Virus record (IMG/VR): IMGVR_UViG_3300011115_000942
Location: 1-24,513 of that record
Strand: one strand, 5' to 3'
DNA length: 24,513 nucleotides
DNA from: a virus
Under the pieces are notes generated by a model, which made no database searches, was not told the DNA's origin, and saw nothing but the letters and a program-made list of their open reading frames with translations. A program made the position numbers and the translations under genes. Below are positions 17,101 through 22,803 of the stretch, piece after piece (positions within the stretch are counted from its first letter, which is position 1; each line of letters starts with the position of its first letter).

Positions 17101-17289
17101 AAGCCGGTGGTGTACCTGGGAGCGTGGTCGGTGGGGAGCAACGACTCAGCCCTATTGATAACCTCGCGGCGTCTTCTGGCCTATGGCCTGCCTCAGTCCG
17201 AGTCCTGGCGAATTGACGGGGTTATCGGTTCGGAAGGGAAGGATGAGGTCTGGAGAGGTGGGACGCTTCGGATTAGGGAACTGATATGA
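14158..17289 (+). CDS. Large tail protein with Asp-box (BNR-like) repeats
   Basis: A 1043-residue beta-rich tail protein between the tape measure and the hub-like gene. Three Asp-box-like motifs (S/T-x-D-x-G-x-x-W) are visible: S181-G-N-D-G185-V-D-W188 (Asn at the Asp place), S241-S-D-D-G245-A-S-L248 (Leu at Trp) and a canonical S356-V-D358-G-G360-A-S-W363. This implies a sialidase-like beta-propeller in the first 400 residues. Whether it binds sugars, cleaves them or is structural cannot be told; the catalytic residues of true sialidases were not identified. The remaining 600 residues are further beta-sandwich-like segments with many Gly/Ser/Asp. It begins at an ATGA overlap with the tape measure and its stop overlaps the next start. 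Tail-tip or distal-tail function fits the order. Confidence 0.6.
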   Translation: MIDDIRGLLLPASLSPQASAPASGPLPGLVSEASGQHSGMVLATSGDIEGDTSPDIDLRALRAGMPGDAALIWRESGGDWQGWDAPHVPHEIRAILRGTGAAYRPSSSIRTRSGAWIVSLISDSQAVEIVCASGHTTVYDRGSAYSGGLPWSALCELGDGTVLLFAWVYHGTSWQIRAWRSGNDGVDWDLHQSACLQHAVSGSTYGLIGRLSGAWLGGQICLIGHIQETATPEDRLIQWASSDDGASLVRVDLMTGQDRAYPQVCVPFGRLVVVYIARRDATAPHHLPYVRVLPSPYDPLSSVDATAIDAGAIEWASQAGGVFDDGDLALTVDDDGVLYLVGRDTGSSMEVQALRSVDGGASWEGMGASSATYGLIYSGSSVYPVDLCLYPYQGALYLGHRWIGAVDTDGAYRLKLGGYGPVTLPMVSGVADSPADQSGWVSTWYPADVPESVHPGVWSISTSGAPAITCNNSETMQVRATIALDDADWAAQPSVGLDGVHIEIEVTPSGLKPYVSARSSDGAGTSYSVRVAWDGSAWIIRDLSGGVDVGSVTPSGTRQRIILSVGDGVGHVWIMDESGALDGEVDIPSLSAGSASTASLSVGIIAQVALSSCYFHYIHWSDGAYIGIGLSGGQGRDSLSPRTVSGLPVWIASGLRLAAIDGPCGHGEEWNIKARYAYPVSNLDMTVDLPRLSPRSPFKSPTAPILVWEYSSDVSKIERPLGVLGLYLSDVNWRYATIEGRNAAGAWVSLLSLDLAKEARGLGWIRTNSLMRSAGSSASSPFYATGDLDGAYMVAHGSGRVWRISDQTAGKFIDPTTGIADQAVRFVVSDVAAGDATSGSDGAIIPREALILLPATYATSYGAYRLRVLSVDSAVADADNPEADYRIGVAMVGYFHAFGMQYALGRAIEVAFNAEINEGRTGVLSAISPGPSYRSWEVSWSDPVDESVKSLVRAWDGGDIIATLGSTTQDIIGVIGRLNGSKPVVYLGAWSVGSNDSALLITSRRLLAYGLPQSESWRIDGVIGSEGKDEVWRGGTLRIRELI

Positions 17290-18992
17290 GATGGCTCCTG
17301 ACGATCCATTATTCGGGGGGTATCCTCCGAATTTCCGATGTGCCCTGTTCGGTTGAGACCAAAACGGGGGAATGGATTGTTTTTGATGAGGGCTTGCTTG
17401 AGGACATACAGCCGATGCAAGCCCTCCAATTGCCGGGGGAGACTGGGGGACAAGCATCCCTAAGCCTCTCGGTTGCCCTTGGTATCGATTTGGCTGCTTT
17501 GGAGGCTCAGGGCTACGAATTGCATGGAGCATCGGCTGAGGTTGCGCGGTGGAAGGAGGGGGACTCCTGGGAGTCCAGGGCCGTGGTTTTGGTGGGGAAG
17601 GTCCGGGATCCTGAGTTTGGGATGGCGGGGGAGGCCGTTGGTTTTACGATTGAGGAGCCTCCCTGGCTGGACGTGGCTCAGGTGCCTCCTCCCCTCCAAA
17701 AAGTGGACGGGGTGACGTGGCCTGACTCTATTTTGACCTTGGAGGGGGCATCTCTGGGGGCGCTGTATCCGCTGGTAATTGGCTGTCCAGGTCGGACGGA
17801 TGCCTCCTGGGGGGCGGGGGCCTTGGCTCGGTGGGTTTGGCATGAACCGACCATCGATCCTGATTTATCGGCCAATTACATTGGGCTGGTTCTTGTTATC
17901 GCTGGCCATCACGTCAATGCTGAGCGGGTCTATCTCAATTGTGAGGCGTACCCGGCTGGTTTTCGCGTTCCCGTTTTCAATGGGACCGATGGGAGAGGGC
18001 AGCCTATCGCTTACGTCCCTTGGTATGCCATCCGGACCGGCTCAGGGAGTCCTTTTGAGTGGGATACGTCTGGGGCCTATACATGGCGGCTCTCGGACTT
18101 TGACGGGGCCTATTCGCATGGATTAGGCGATAATTTCGCTGTCGGCTCCACCTTCATCTCAGCCCTGGCTACCAATTCCGCTGAGCCTCAGTTTTGGGTT
18201 GGATGGCGAGATGATGAGTCGGCTGCTCAGGGTGGCCTGGTTCTCGGTGGGCAGCTCGTCCGAGCGGCGGGGGATGTGCTGGAATACCTGCTCAGTCTGA
18301 CTTCGGCGGGCGTGGATCGGGGCGCTTTTGCTGCGGCTAAGCCGTTTCTTGCCGGGTTCAATATCGATATCTCCATTGATGAGCCCACGTCCCCTTGGGA
18401 GATAATTTCGTCTTACTTGCTGCCGATACTGCCAGTGTCGATTGTCAGGGGTCCACAAGGGTTTTATCCAGTGGTCTGGAGATGGGATGCGACTGCTTCT
18501 GAGGCTGTTGCTCATCTGGATGCTGACGCCGATCCGTATGTGCAGCGGGTGTCGAAAATCAGGGTTGACGGGTCAAAGGTCGTCAATGATTTTTCTCTGG
18601 ACTATGCCCTTTCCAGGCGGACGGGGAGCTATTCAGCGACTGCTCGGCTGGGGGCTGGTCCATACGATGCGGACGATCCTCAGACGGTCTCCCTGGCCTG
18701 TCGGGTCAGTCAATCCCGATCCTATGGGGTGGTGTCGAAAACCCTCCAATCTGAAGCGATCTGGGAGGGGGCTACTGCTCAGGGGGTGCTGGGATGGATG
18801 GCGGCGGCGTATGCCTTCCCCCACAAGCGGATCAGTTATCTGGTGACTGAGGGGGCGTTCCCGATCCAGTTGGGATCGGTGGTGACGCTGACCCATCGGG
18901 AGATGAGCATGGATCGGCGTGTGGCGCTGGTAGAGTCGATCCAATTTCGACAGGCGGGGGCGCTGGAATTGGGTTTCATTCTGGTAAACTGA
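17286..18992 (+). CDS. Tail hub / baseplate-like protein
   Basis: A 568-residue protein that is last of the tail genes. N-terminal residues about 1-130 form a compact beta-like domain (RISDVPCSVETKTGEWIVFD, then LSLSVALGIDL). The middle third has Trp-rich stretches, and the C-terminal half has beta motifs with YALSRRTGSYSATARLGAG and a final strand pair (VALVESIQFRQAGALELGFILV). This layout is like gp27/Tal-type hubs that form the tip ring below the tail tube, an inference from order and length. No peptidase domain was recognised. The ATG sits 4 bp inside the upstream gene. Confidence 0.5.
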   Translation: MRWLLTIHYSGGILRISDVPCSVETKTGEWIVFDEGLLEDIQPMQALQLPGETGGQASLSLSVALGIDLAALEAQGYELHGASAEVARWKEGDSWESRAVVLVGKVRDPEFGMAGEAVGFTIEEPPWLDVAQVPPPLQKVDGVTWPDSILTLEGASLGALYPLVIGCPGRTDASWGAGALARWVWHEPTIDPDLSANYIGLVLVIAGHHVNAERVYLNCEAYPAGFRVPVFNGTDGRGQPIAYVPWYAIRTGSGSPFEWDTSGAYTWRLSDFDGAYSHGLGDNFAVGSTFISALATNSAEPQFWVGWRDDESAAQGGLVLGGQLVRAAGDVLEYLLSLTSAGVDRGAFAAAKPFLAGFNIDISIDEPTSPWEIISSYLLPILPVSIVRGPQGFYPVVWRWDATASEAVAHLDADADPYVQRVSKIRVDGSKVVNDFSLDYALSRRTGSYSATARLGAGPYDADDPQTVSLACRVSQSRSYGVVSKTLQSEAIWEGATAQGVLGWMAAAYAFPHKRISYLVTEGAFPIQLGSVVTLTHREMSMDRRVALVESIQFRQAGALELGFILVN

Positions 18993-19020
18993 CTCTAAAG
19001 TTTTTATCAGAATCTTTGTG

Positions 19021-19046
19021 GATGGGGTACAAGTATGTACCCCATC
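19021..19046 (+). promoter_or_regulatory. Palindromic operator, GGGGTA-N8-TACCCC type (site 1)
   Basis: An 11-bp perfect inverted repeat with a 4-base centre: GATGGGGTACA (19021-19031), AGTA, TGTACCCCATC (19036-19046). The core GGGGTACAAGTATGTACCCC (19024-19043) recurs in variant form, with the same GGTA-N8-TACC spacing, at the right end of the window. It lies 28 bp after the tail-hub stop and upstream of the small gene at 19101. A TACAAG 18 bases after TTATCA could be an overlapping promoter, only weakly supported. Confidence 0.7.
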
Positions 19047-19100
19047 ATGTTATTAAGAATGCATCGAGAGAAGAACTTCCCCTCTCGACTGGATTCTAAA

Positions 19101-19301
19101 ATGACCCTCACCTTCCCTCATACATTTTCATCCCGTGCTGACATCCTTTTCCATCTCGCCGAATTATTCGGCGTCTGTGCCTCAGTTATCGATGAGGCTA
19201 CGGGTGCGCTGGATCGGCGGTTTGAAACTGAAGAAGAGTTCTCAGCCTTCAAGGGCGAGGTCTGGGGAATTTGTTTCCCCGGAGTAGAATATCAGGGGTA
19301 G
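19101..19301 (+). CDS. Small protein of unknown function
   Basis: A 66-residue protein with a helical LFHLAELFGVCASVIDEATG stretch and an acidic ERFETEEEF-like middle (DRRFETEEEFSAFKG). It has no recognisable domain. The frame is open from 19035, but that ATG lies inside the palindromic operator. The ATG at 19101 has GGA 7 bases upstream, so it is preferred; ATG 19059 is another possibility. Immediately upstream is site 1 and a weak hairpin (CGAGAG 19065-19070 with CTCTCG 19082-19087). Downstream is a terminator, so the gene looks like a single-gene transcript controlled by the operator. A regulatory role is possible but not shown. Confidence 0.55.
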   Translation: MTLTFPHTFSSRADILFHLAELFGVCASVIDEATGALDRRFETEEEFSAFKGEVWGICFPGVEYQG

Positions 19302-19496
19302 GGGGGGGCTGCCCTTCGCCTCAATTGTCCGCTTCGGCGGGCTTTCTGCTTTTTGGGGCTACCCCTCCCCTGACAGGCGGCTGTCGCCTCCTCAGCCGAT
19401 ACCTCCCCACAGTCCATGCACGCATCCTGAGGGGTCTGGGGTGCGCAAAAGAGCCAAAATAGCAAAATCATGGTAGGCTACCTCTGGAGGTTGGCA
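19302..19496 (+). other. Intergenic stretch with terminator and second hairpin
   Basis: Contains a G8 run at 19301-19308, the UUCG hairpin at 19327-19342 and a second inverted repeat GACAG-gcgg-CTGTC (19372-19385). A 63-residue open frame crosses both hairpins and looks accidental. No convincing sigma-70 promoter is visible before the next gene. Confidence 0.6.
19327..19354 (+). terminator. Rho-independent terminator
   Basis: GTCCGC-TTCG-GCGGGC forms a 6-bp stem with a UUCG tetraloop (19327-19342) and is followed by TTTCTGCTTTTT. It would end the transcript of the small gene at 19101, or be overcome by late read-through. Confidence 0.6.
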
Positions 19497-19751
19497 ATGG
19501 CCAATGAAGCGATCCAGGGCCTAACCGATGCTATCAGACTGCTCATCGTGCAGGTCGTCGAATTGCGGCGGGAGGTTCGGGAGCTTCGTGACCGTCAATC
19601 CGCTGAGATTGGCTGGGGAGAGTGGGCGAAAACCCATCCCTGGCCTGCTGCATTGATTGTGCTGGCGCTGCTGCTGGCTCTCTCTGGCCAGCTTCAACTT
19701 CTACCCTCAGTTTTTGGAGCTGTCGTCCATGCCATCCCCTCAGGTCAGTAG
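19497..19751 (+). CDS. Small membrane protein, holin-like candidate
   Basis: An 84-residue protein. A helical, charged segment (ELRREVRELRDRQ, about 22-34) is followed by one hydrophobic segment, PWPAALIVLALLLALSGQLQLL (about 49-69), and a short C-terminal tail. One membrane span upstream of an endolysin gene is compatible with a class III-like holin or a pinholin/antiholin. It could equally be another inner-membrane lysis helper. The frame is also open from 19470, but the ATG at 19497 has an ideal GGAGG 6 bases upstream. It overlaps the next gene by 23 bp. Confidence 0.6.
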   Translation: MANEAIQGLTDAIRLLIVQVVELRREVRELRDRQSAEIGWGEWAKTHPWPAALIVLALLLALSGQLQLLPSVFGAVVHAIPSGQ

Positions 19752-19941
19752 CCGATCCACGGTCCATACCCTCCCCCCTCTCCCCCTTGACGGGGGGCCT
19801 GATTACGAGTCGTGGGAGATCAGGCGGGTTGAGGCTGCTCTTGACCGGGTGGCTCAGTCGGATGACTCTCCAGACCGATGGCGCGATCTTTTCCTAGCAG
19901 GGTCTCCATCGGCCTCCATCCCCCCTCATCGGGTGGTCTGA
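19729..19941 (+). CDS. Small acidic protein of unknown function
   Basis: A 70-residue protein. It has a Pro-rich N-terminus (TLPPLPLDGGPDYESWEIRR) and a helical middle (RRVEAALDRVAQSDDSPDRW). It has no membrane segment or lipobox, so it is not an obvious spanin. The ATG at 19729 has GGAG 9 bases upstream and lies inside the end of the membrane-protein gene. The stop TGA shares its A with the next start (TGATG). Membership in the lysis-proximal cluster is the only functional hint. Confidence 0.55.
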   Translation: MPSPQVSSRSTVHTLPPLPLDGGPDYESWEIRRVEAALDRVAQSDDSPDRWRDLFLAGSPSASIPPHRVV

Positions 19942-20231
19942 TGGGAAAATACGATCCAGACTCGGATACCTTTTTGCGCTGGCCTGTCGGGTCGGGCTCC
20001 CCATCGTCTGTAGAGATCTACGACCTTGGGACCGAGGTATCGTATCCCTGGTCCTCCTGGACCGGCTACCAGGGCGCGCGGATCGCGGCTGAGAGTCCAG
20101 GGGCCTGGGATACCTGGAATTTGACGATCCATCCCGATCCTGCGCATCGGGCGTGGTTTGCTGCTCAGCTGCCAGTGGTGCGCGCTCGCCTTCGGCAACG
20201 GGCCCTGATGATTGCCGGATATGCCCCTTGA
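19941..20231 (+). CDS. Small protein of unknown function
   Basis: A 96-residue protein, Trp/Tyr/Pro-rich (FLRWPVGSG, YPWSSWTGYQGARIA, AWDTWNLTIHPDPAHRAWF) with a basic C-terminus (VVRARLRQRALMIAGYAP). The frame is also open from 19878, but the ATG at 19941 overlaps the preceding stop (TGATG), which favours this start by coupling. The sequence looks like a folded domain rather than a spurious frame. No family is recognised; a role with the tail tip or lysis is only suggested by place. Confidence 0.5.
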   Translation: MGKYDPDSDTFLRWPVGSGSPSSVEIYDLGTEVSYPWSSWTGYQGARIAAESPGAWDTWNLTIHPDPAHRAWFAAQLPVVRARLRQRALMIAGYAP

Positions 20232-20482
20232 CTCCAGAGCGGGCTCAGGAAGCGCTGACCGAGGTGGAGGCGCACGCCTCCGACACTGCTAGGGCGGCTC
20301 GGACGCTGCATACCTGCCTGGCCCTTGACCCTGGCTGCATTGACTCTCCCGAGGTCCGCCGTAGGGTCGCTCAGTTGATTTTGGATGCGACTGGCGAGAG
20401 GCGCGGTCTTGCCCTCATCGTATCGGCAATTCGGCGGCGTCCGTGGTGGATGCCCTCTTTTTTATGGAGAGTTTATGGATAA
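20228..20482 (+). CDS. Small helical protein with TTG start
   Basis: An 84-residue helical protein (TPERAQEALTEVEAHASDTARAARTLHTC, then VRRRVAQLILDATGERRGLALIVSAIRRRP) ending in a basic, Trp-rich tail. The frame is open from 20153. A TTG at 20228 that overlaps the preceding TGA (TTGA) gives the shortest coupled gene, with the ribosome site weak. Its stop overlaps the endolysin start by 8 bp. It could be a lysis-region helper, but no spanin, holin or signal sequence is recognisable. Confidence 0.45.
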   Translation: MTPERAQEALTEVEAHASDTARAARTLHTCLALDPGCIDSPEVRRRVAQLILDATGERRGLALIVSAIRRRPWWMPSFLWRVYG

Positions 20483-21059
20483 CTTCCCTGTTTCCCTTGA
20501 ATTTTCTCTCCGATGGGAGGGGGGATTCAGCGATCATCCCCTGGATCATGGGGGGTCAACCATGCGAGGGATAACTCAGGCGACGTATGACGCCTATCTG
20601 CGGTCAATCGGGGTCAAGGTGCCATCCCCTCCTGAGCAGGTGAAATTTCCATCTCGGGCTGAGTATCTGGTTGCGATGGCTGCCTATGCCCCCATCTACC
20701 CGGTCAAGGGCATCCGGGATGAGGAAATTGAGTGGATCTATCGTCGGAATTATTGGAATGAGATCAGGGGGGATTCTCTGCCTATGCCCTTGGCTATCGC
20801 GGTTTTTGATTGCGCCGTCAATAGCGGGCCCTCTCGGTCGATCAAGCTTTTGCAGGCGGCTTGCGGGGGGCTTGTCATTGATGGGGCGCTCGGTCCGGTG
20901 ACTTTGGAGGCTGCAAAGTCGGTGGACGTGGCCAAAGTCGTCTCTCAGAGAGAGGCTTTTCTGAGGCGGATCGTGGTCCGTGACCCATCTCAACAAGTGT
21001 TTTTAAAAGGCTGGATGAGCCGGATCGCTGCCCTCAGGACTGCTTGCAATGGGGGCTAA
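20475..21059 (+). CDS. Endolysin, GH108-type muramidase
   Basis: A 194-residue peptidoglycan hydrolase. The N-terminal catalytic domain shows the family signature RW-E15-GGFSDHPLDHGGSTMRGIT, with E15 the expected catalytic glutamate. The C-terminal half matches the PG_binding_3 type (FDCAVNSGPSRSIKLLQAACGGLVIDGALGPVTLEAA). It has no signal peptide or signal-anchor, so it should rely on a holin to cross the membrane. The frame is open from 20385; the ATG at 20475 has GGAG 5 bases upstream and is overlapped by the preceding gene. It closes the rightward late block, and a strong terminator follows 104 bp downstream. Confidence 0.9.
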   Translation: MDNFPVSLEFSLRWEGGFSDHPLDHGGSTMRGITQATYDAYLRSIGVKVPSPPEQVKFPSRAEYLVAMAAYAPIYPVKGIRDEEIEWIYRRNYWNEIRGDSLPMPLAIAVFDCAVNSGPSRSIKLLQAACGGLVIDGALGPVTLEAAKSVDVAKVVSQREAFLRRIVVRDPSQQVFLKGWMSRIAALRTACNGG

Positions 21060-21162
21060 GTGCCTTCTATCCCGGTTTGCGCTGGCCTTTCGCATATCGG
21101 ATGAGGGGCTATGCCTTCCTATTGGTGAATATGTGGAGGTCTCCCCATTGCCAACTGTTATT

Positions 21163-21187
21163 AGCAGGTAGAACCTGCTTTTTTATT
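21163..21187 (+). terminator. Rho-independent terminator of late operon
   Basis: AGCAGGT (21163-21169), AGA loop, ACCTGCT (21173-21179) then TTTTT and ATTT. A 7-bp perfect stem with a U-tract is enough for a strong terminator on the plus strand. It lies about 100 bp after the endolysin stop. Confidence 0.88.
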
Positions 21188-21221
21188 TGTTATTGGTCGT
21201 GGATCTGCTCTCGTTTAAGCC

Positions 21222-21258
21222 AAAAATCCGGATCGGTCTGCTTGGAGACCGTCCGGAT
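21222..21258 (-). terminator. Rho-independent terminator of leftward operon
   Basis: On the minus strand ATCCGGA plus CGGTCT pair with AGACCG plus TCCGGAT around a 6-base loop, giving a 13-bp stem with a single bulged base. TTTTT follows directly (AAAAA at 21222-21226 on the plus strand). It sits just downstream of the Cys-rich mini-protein gene. Confidence 0.85.
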
Positions 21259-21278
21259 GTTGGCTGGACCCTTCCAGG

Positions 21279-21455
21279 CTAAAAGATGGCGGAGGCCATC
21301 AGGAAGGGGATCAGCATGAGCATGAACCCGGTGAGGACATCGGCTCCGATGGGCATCGGCTGACTGGGCATCGGCTGACTGGTCATCGCCATCTTAAAGC
21401 AGGGGGCGCAATTCCCGATATTGGGGGCGGCTTCTTGGCCACAAGAGCAGGTCAT
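21279..21455 (-). CDS. Cys-rich mini-protein with one membrane segment (58 aa)
   Basis: A 58-residue gene. The start ATG overlaps the RecT stop (ATGA at 21455-21452). The N-terminus has C3-S-C5, then C16-A-P-C19, a small zinc-ribbon or rubredoxin-knuckle-like set of four cysteines. A Met/Pro/Gln segment follows, with a near-perfect repeat SQPMP-SQPMP. The hydrophobic C-terminus VLTGFMLMLIPFLMASAIF is a membrane span or amphipathic helix. The stop is 21 bp before a strong terminator. Coupling, composition and the terminator make it very likely real. Function is unknown; a membrane-tethered metal-binding helper or an inhibitor of a host protein is possible. Confidence 0.75.
   Translation of the reverse strand: MTCSCGQEAAPNIGNCAPCFKMAMTSQPMPSQPMPIGADVLTGFMLMLIPFLMASAIF
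21351..21380 (+). repeat. Two tandem copies of a 15-bp unit in mini-protein gene
   Basis: GGGCATCGGCTGACT occurs twice head to tail at 21351-21365 and 21366-21380. On the minus strand it encodes the SQPMP-SQPMP repeat between the cysteines and the hydrophobic segment. The 15-bp length keeps the frame, so copy number could vary without harm. Confidence 0.85.
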
Positions 21456-22498
21456 TTGTTCAATTCCGCGTGAGTACGCTTCAATTCTGCGAGGTACGCA
21501 GGCCAGTATCCGGGGGCGATCTTGGCTACGTCATCGGTCTCGGAGAGTTTGCGGGCGCGTCGGACTGCCTTAACCTCAGCTTCCGGGAGGGCCTTTTCCG
21601 CCTCCCGGACGGCTTCGACGGGCGGGATCTCGGTGAGGGAGACGCCTAAGGCGTTTTTGGGGGTGGGCTGGGGAGGGGCTTCCTGGACCACTTCGGCCTG
21701 AGCCTCAATGATGCTGGGGTCCAGGCCATTTTGGCGCATCTCCTCAGCCATTGTTGCCAGGGCGGCGCGGGTCTGTTCGGGGCTGGCCTCTTCATCCAAG
21801 AGGGTTGCAAGCCCGATTTGATCAGCCATCGGTACGCGTCCTCCCGTAAACAGGGCACGGATCGCCGTCTTCCGGGCCATAGCTGCATAGTCGGTATTCC
21901 AGGGGCCTCGGTCGCTTTTGTTTTCCGAGCGGTTGCGGCGGGCTTCAATCTCGTCCCTCCAAAGGAATTCAAAGAATTCCGATCCATCCCTCAGCCGGAC
22001 TACGCAGTATGCTCCGATGATGCTCGCGCTTTTGGTCCGGTCAATTCCCTTCCCTGGCTTATGGGTCAGGGTGGGGTGGATGCCGTACCCGATATCGAAT
22101 TCATCCCCTTCCCAGACCACATGAGCATCTACCATAGAGATCATGCCAGAACGGCGGGCCAGGGTGAGATAGCCCTTGTACCCGATCTGGGTCTGGAGCT
22201 GCATCTCCTTATCGAACCCTCCCCCTTCCCGCTTCACTGACATCATCCGGGGAATAAAGTACAACTCCCCCTTGACCGCTCCGGGCTCAAGCTGGAGTTG
22301 GGCGCTGAGGTAGACGGCGCGCATCACGGAAGCCTGGGAGCACTCTTGGATCTTTGGGTTGAGGGCGGCTTCGATGGTGATCAGCCGTAGTAAGCGATTA
22401 CGGACGGTTTCTGGCACCAGGGATCCCAGACCTTTGACGAAGGTTCCGAGCTGGTGCTCAAAAGGGGAACGTTGGGTTTTTGCGATTTCGGTGTTCAT
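21452..22498 (-). CDS. recT: RecT-family single-strand annealing protein
   Basis: A 348-residue protein of the RecT/Redbeta group, which anneals complementary single strands made by its partner nuclease. The typical core is seen: residues about 60-85 (AVYLSAQLQLEPGAVKGELYFIP), IGYKGYLTLARRSG near 105-118, and the WNTDYAAMARKTAIRALF block at 200-217. The C-terminal 100 residues are less conserved and Ala/Glu/Pro-rich (about 260-300), like the host-factor-binding tails of this group. GGAG lies 7 bases before ATG. The start is an ATGA overlap with the preceding 102-residue gene, and the mini-protein gene starts in its stop. It pairs with the YqaJ-like nuclease. Confidence 0.93.
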   Translation of the reverse strand: MNTEIAKTQRSPFEHQLGTFVKGLGSLVPETVRNRLLRLITIEAALNPKIQECSQASVMRAVYLSAQLQLEPGAVKGELYFIPRMMSVKREGGGFDKEMQLQTQIGYKGYLTLARRSGMISMVDAHVVWEGDEFDIGYGIHPTLTHKPGKGIDRTKSASIIGAYCVVRLRDGSEFFEFLWRDEIEARRNRSENKSDRGPWNTDYAAMARKTAIRALFTGGRVPMADQIGLATLLDEEASPEQTRAALATMAEEMRQNGLDPSIIEAQAEVVQEAPPQPTPKNALGVSLTEIPPVEAVREAEKALPEAEVKAVRRARKLSETDDVAKIAPGYWPAYLAELKRTHAELNK

Positions 22499-22803
22499 TT
22501 TTTACTCCAGAGAATTTTTACGGTTTCACCCGATGGGGGTGCTTCGTCGTCTGCAATGCGGATTTTGATGTTCGTCCAGTGGCTTTTGATGTGGGTTTTG
22601 TAGACCGTTCCTTCGGCCTCGTTCCATCCATCCTCAGCCGTTTTTTGCCCCTCATTCATGCCGTCTTGGTACATGCTCCACATGTCCTCAGAGAGGGCAT
22701 GGATCGTATCTGACAGGTACAAGCCTTGGCTGTGGGCATCCAAGAGGTATTTTATCCGGTCTGTAACTGACTCCCGACACACCATATCTTCCGATTTCTT
22801 CAT
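22495..22803 (-). CDS. Protein of unknown function in recombination operon
   Basis: A 102-residue acidic protein between the nuclease and RecT. Helical elements (RIKYLLDAHSQGLYLSDTIHALSEDMWSMY) are followed by a beta-like end (THIKSHWTNIKIRIADD, then SGETVKILWSKK). The frame is open from 22863, but GGAGAG 8 bases before the ATG at 22803, plus an ATGA overlap with the nuclease stop, fix this start. A sliding role as an adaptor, an inhibitor of host exonuclease or a single-strand binder would fit its place, but I see no OB-fold motif or Gam-like coiled coil. Confidence 0.7.
   Translation of the reverse strand: MKKSEDMVCRESVTDRIKYLLDAHSQGLYLSDTIHALSEDMWSMYQDGMNEGQKTAEDGWNEAEGTVYKTHIKSHWTNIKIRIADDEAPPSGETVKILWSKK

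Larger units (their letters stand above)
21060..21278. other. Convergent intergenic region with two terminators
   Basis: 219 bp between the endolysin stop and the end of the leftward operon. The two terminators listed separately occupy 21163-21187 and 21222-21258. The rest shows no convincing gene; a 91-residue open frame here crosses both hairpins and is rejected. Confidence 0.7.

Noticed and set aside
19271-19462. 63-residue plus-strand frame over the terminator hairpins
   Set aside because: Overlaps two hairpins, no ribosome site, Cys/Gly/Pro-rich chance composition.
21044-21319. 91-residue plus-strand open frame after the endolysin
   Set aside because: It crosses two strong terminators and has no ribosome site; composition looks like a chance frame.
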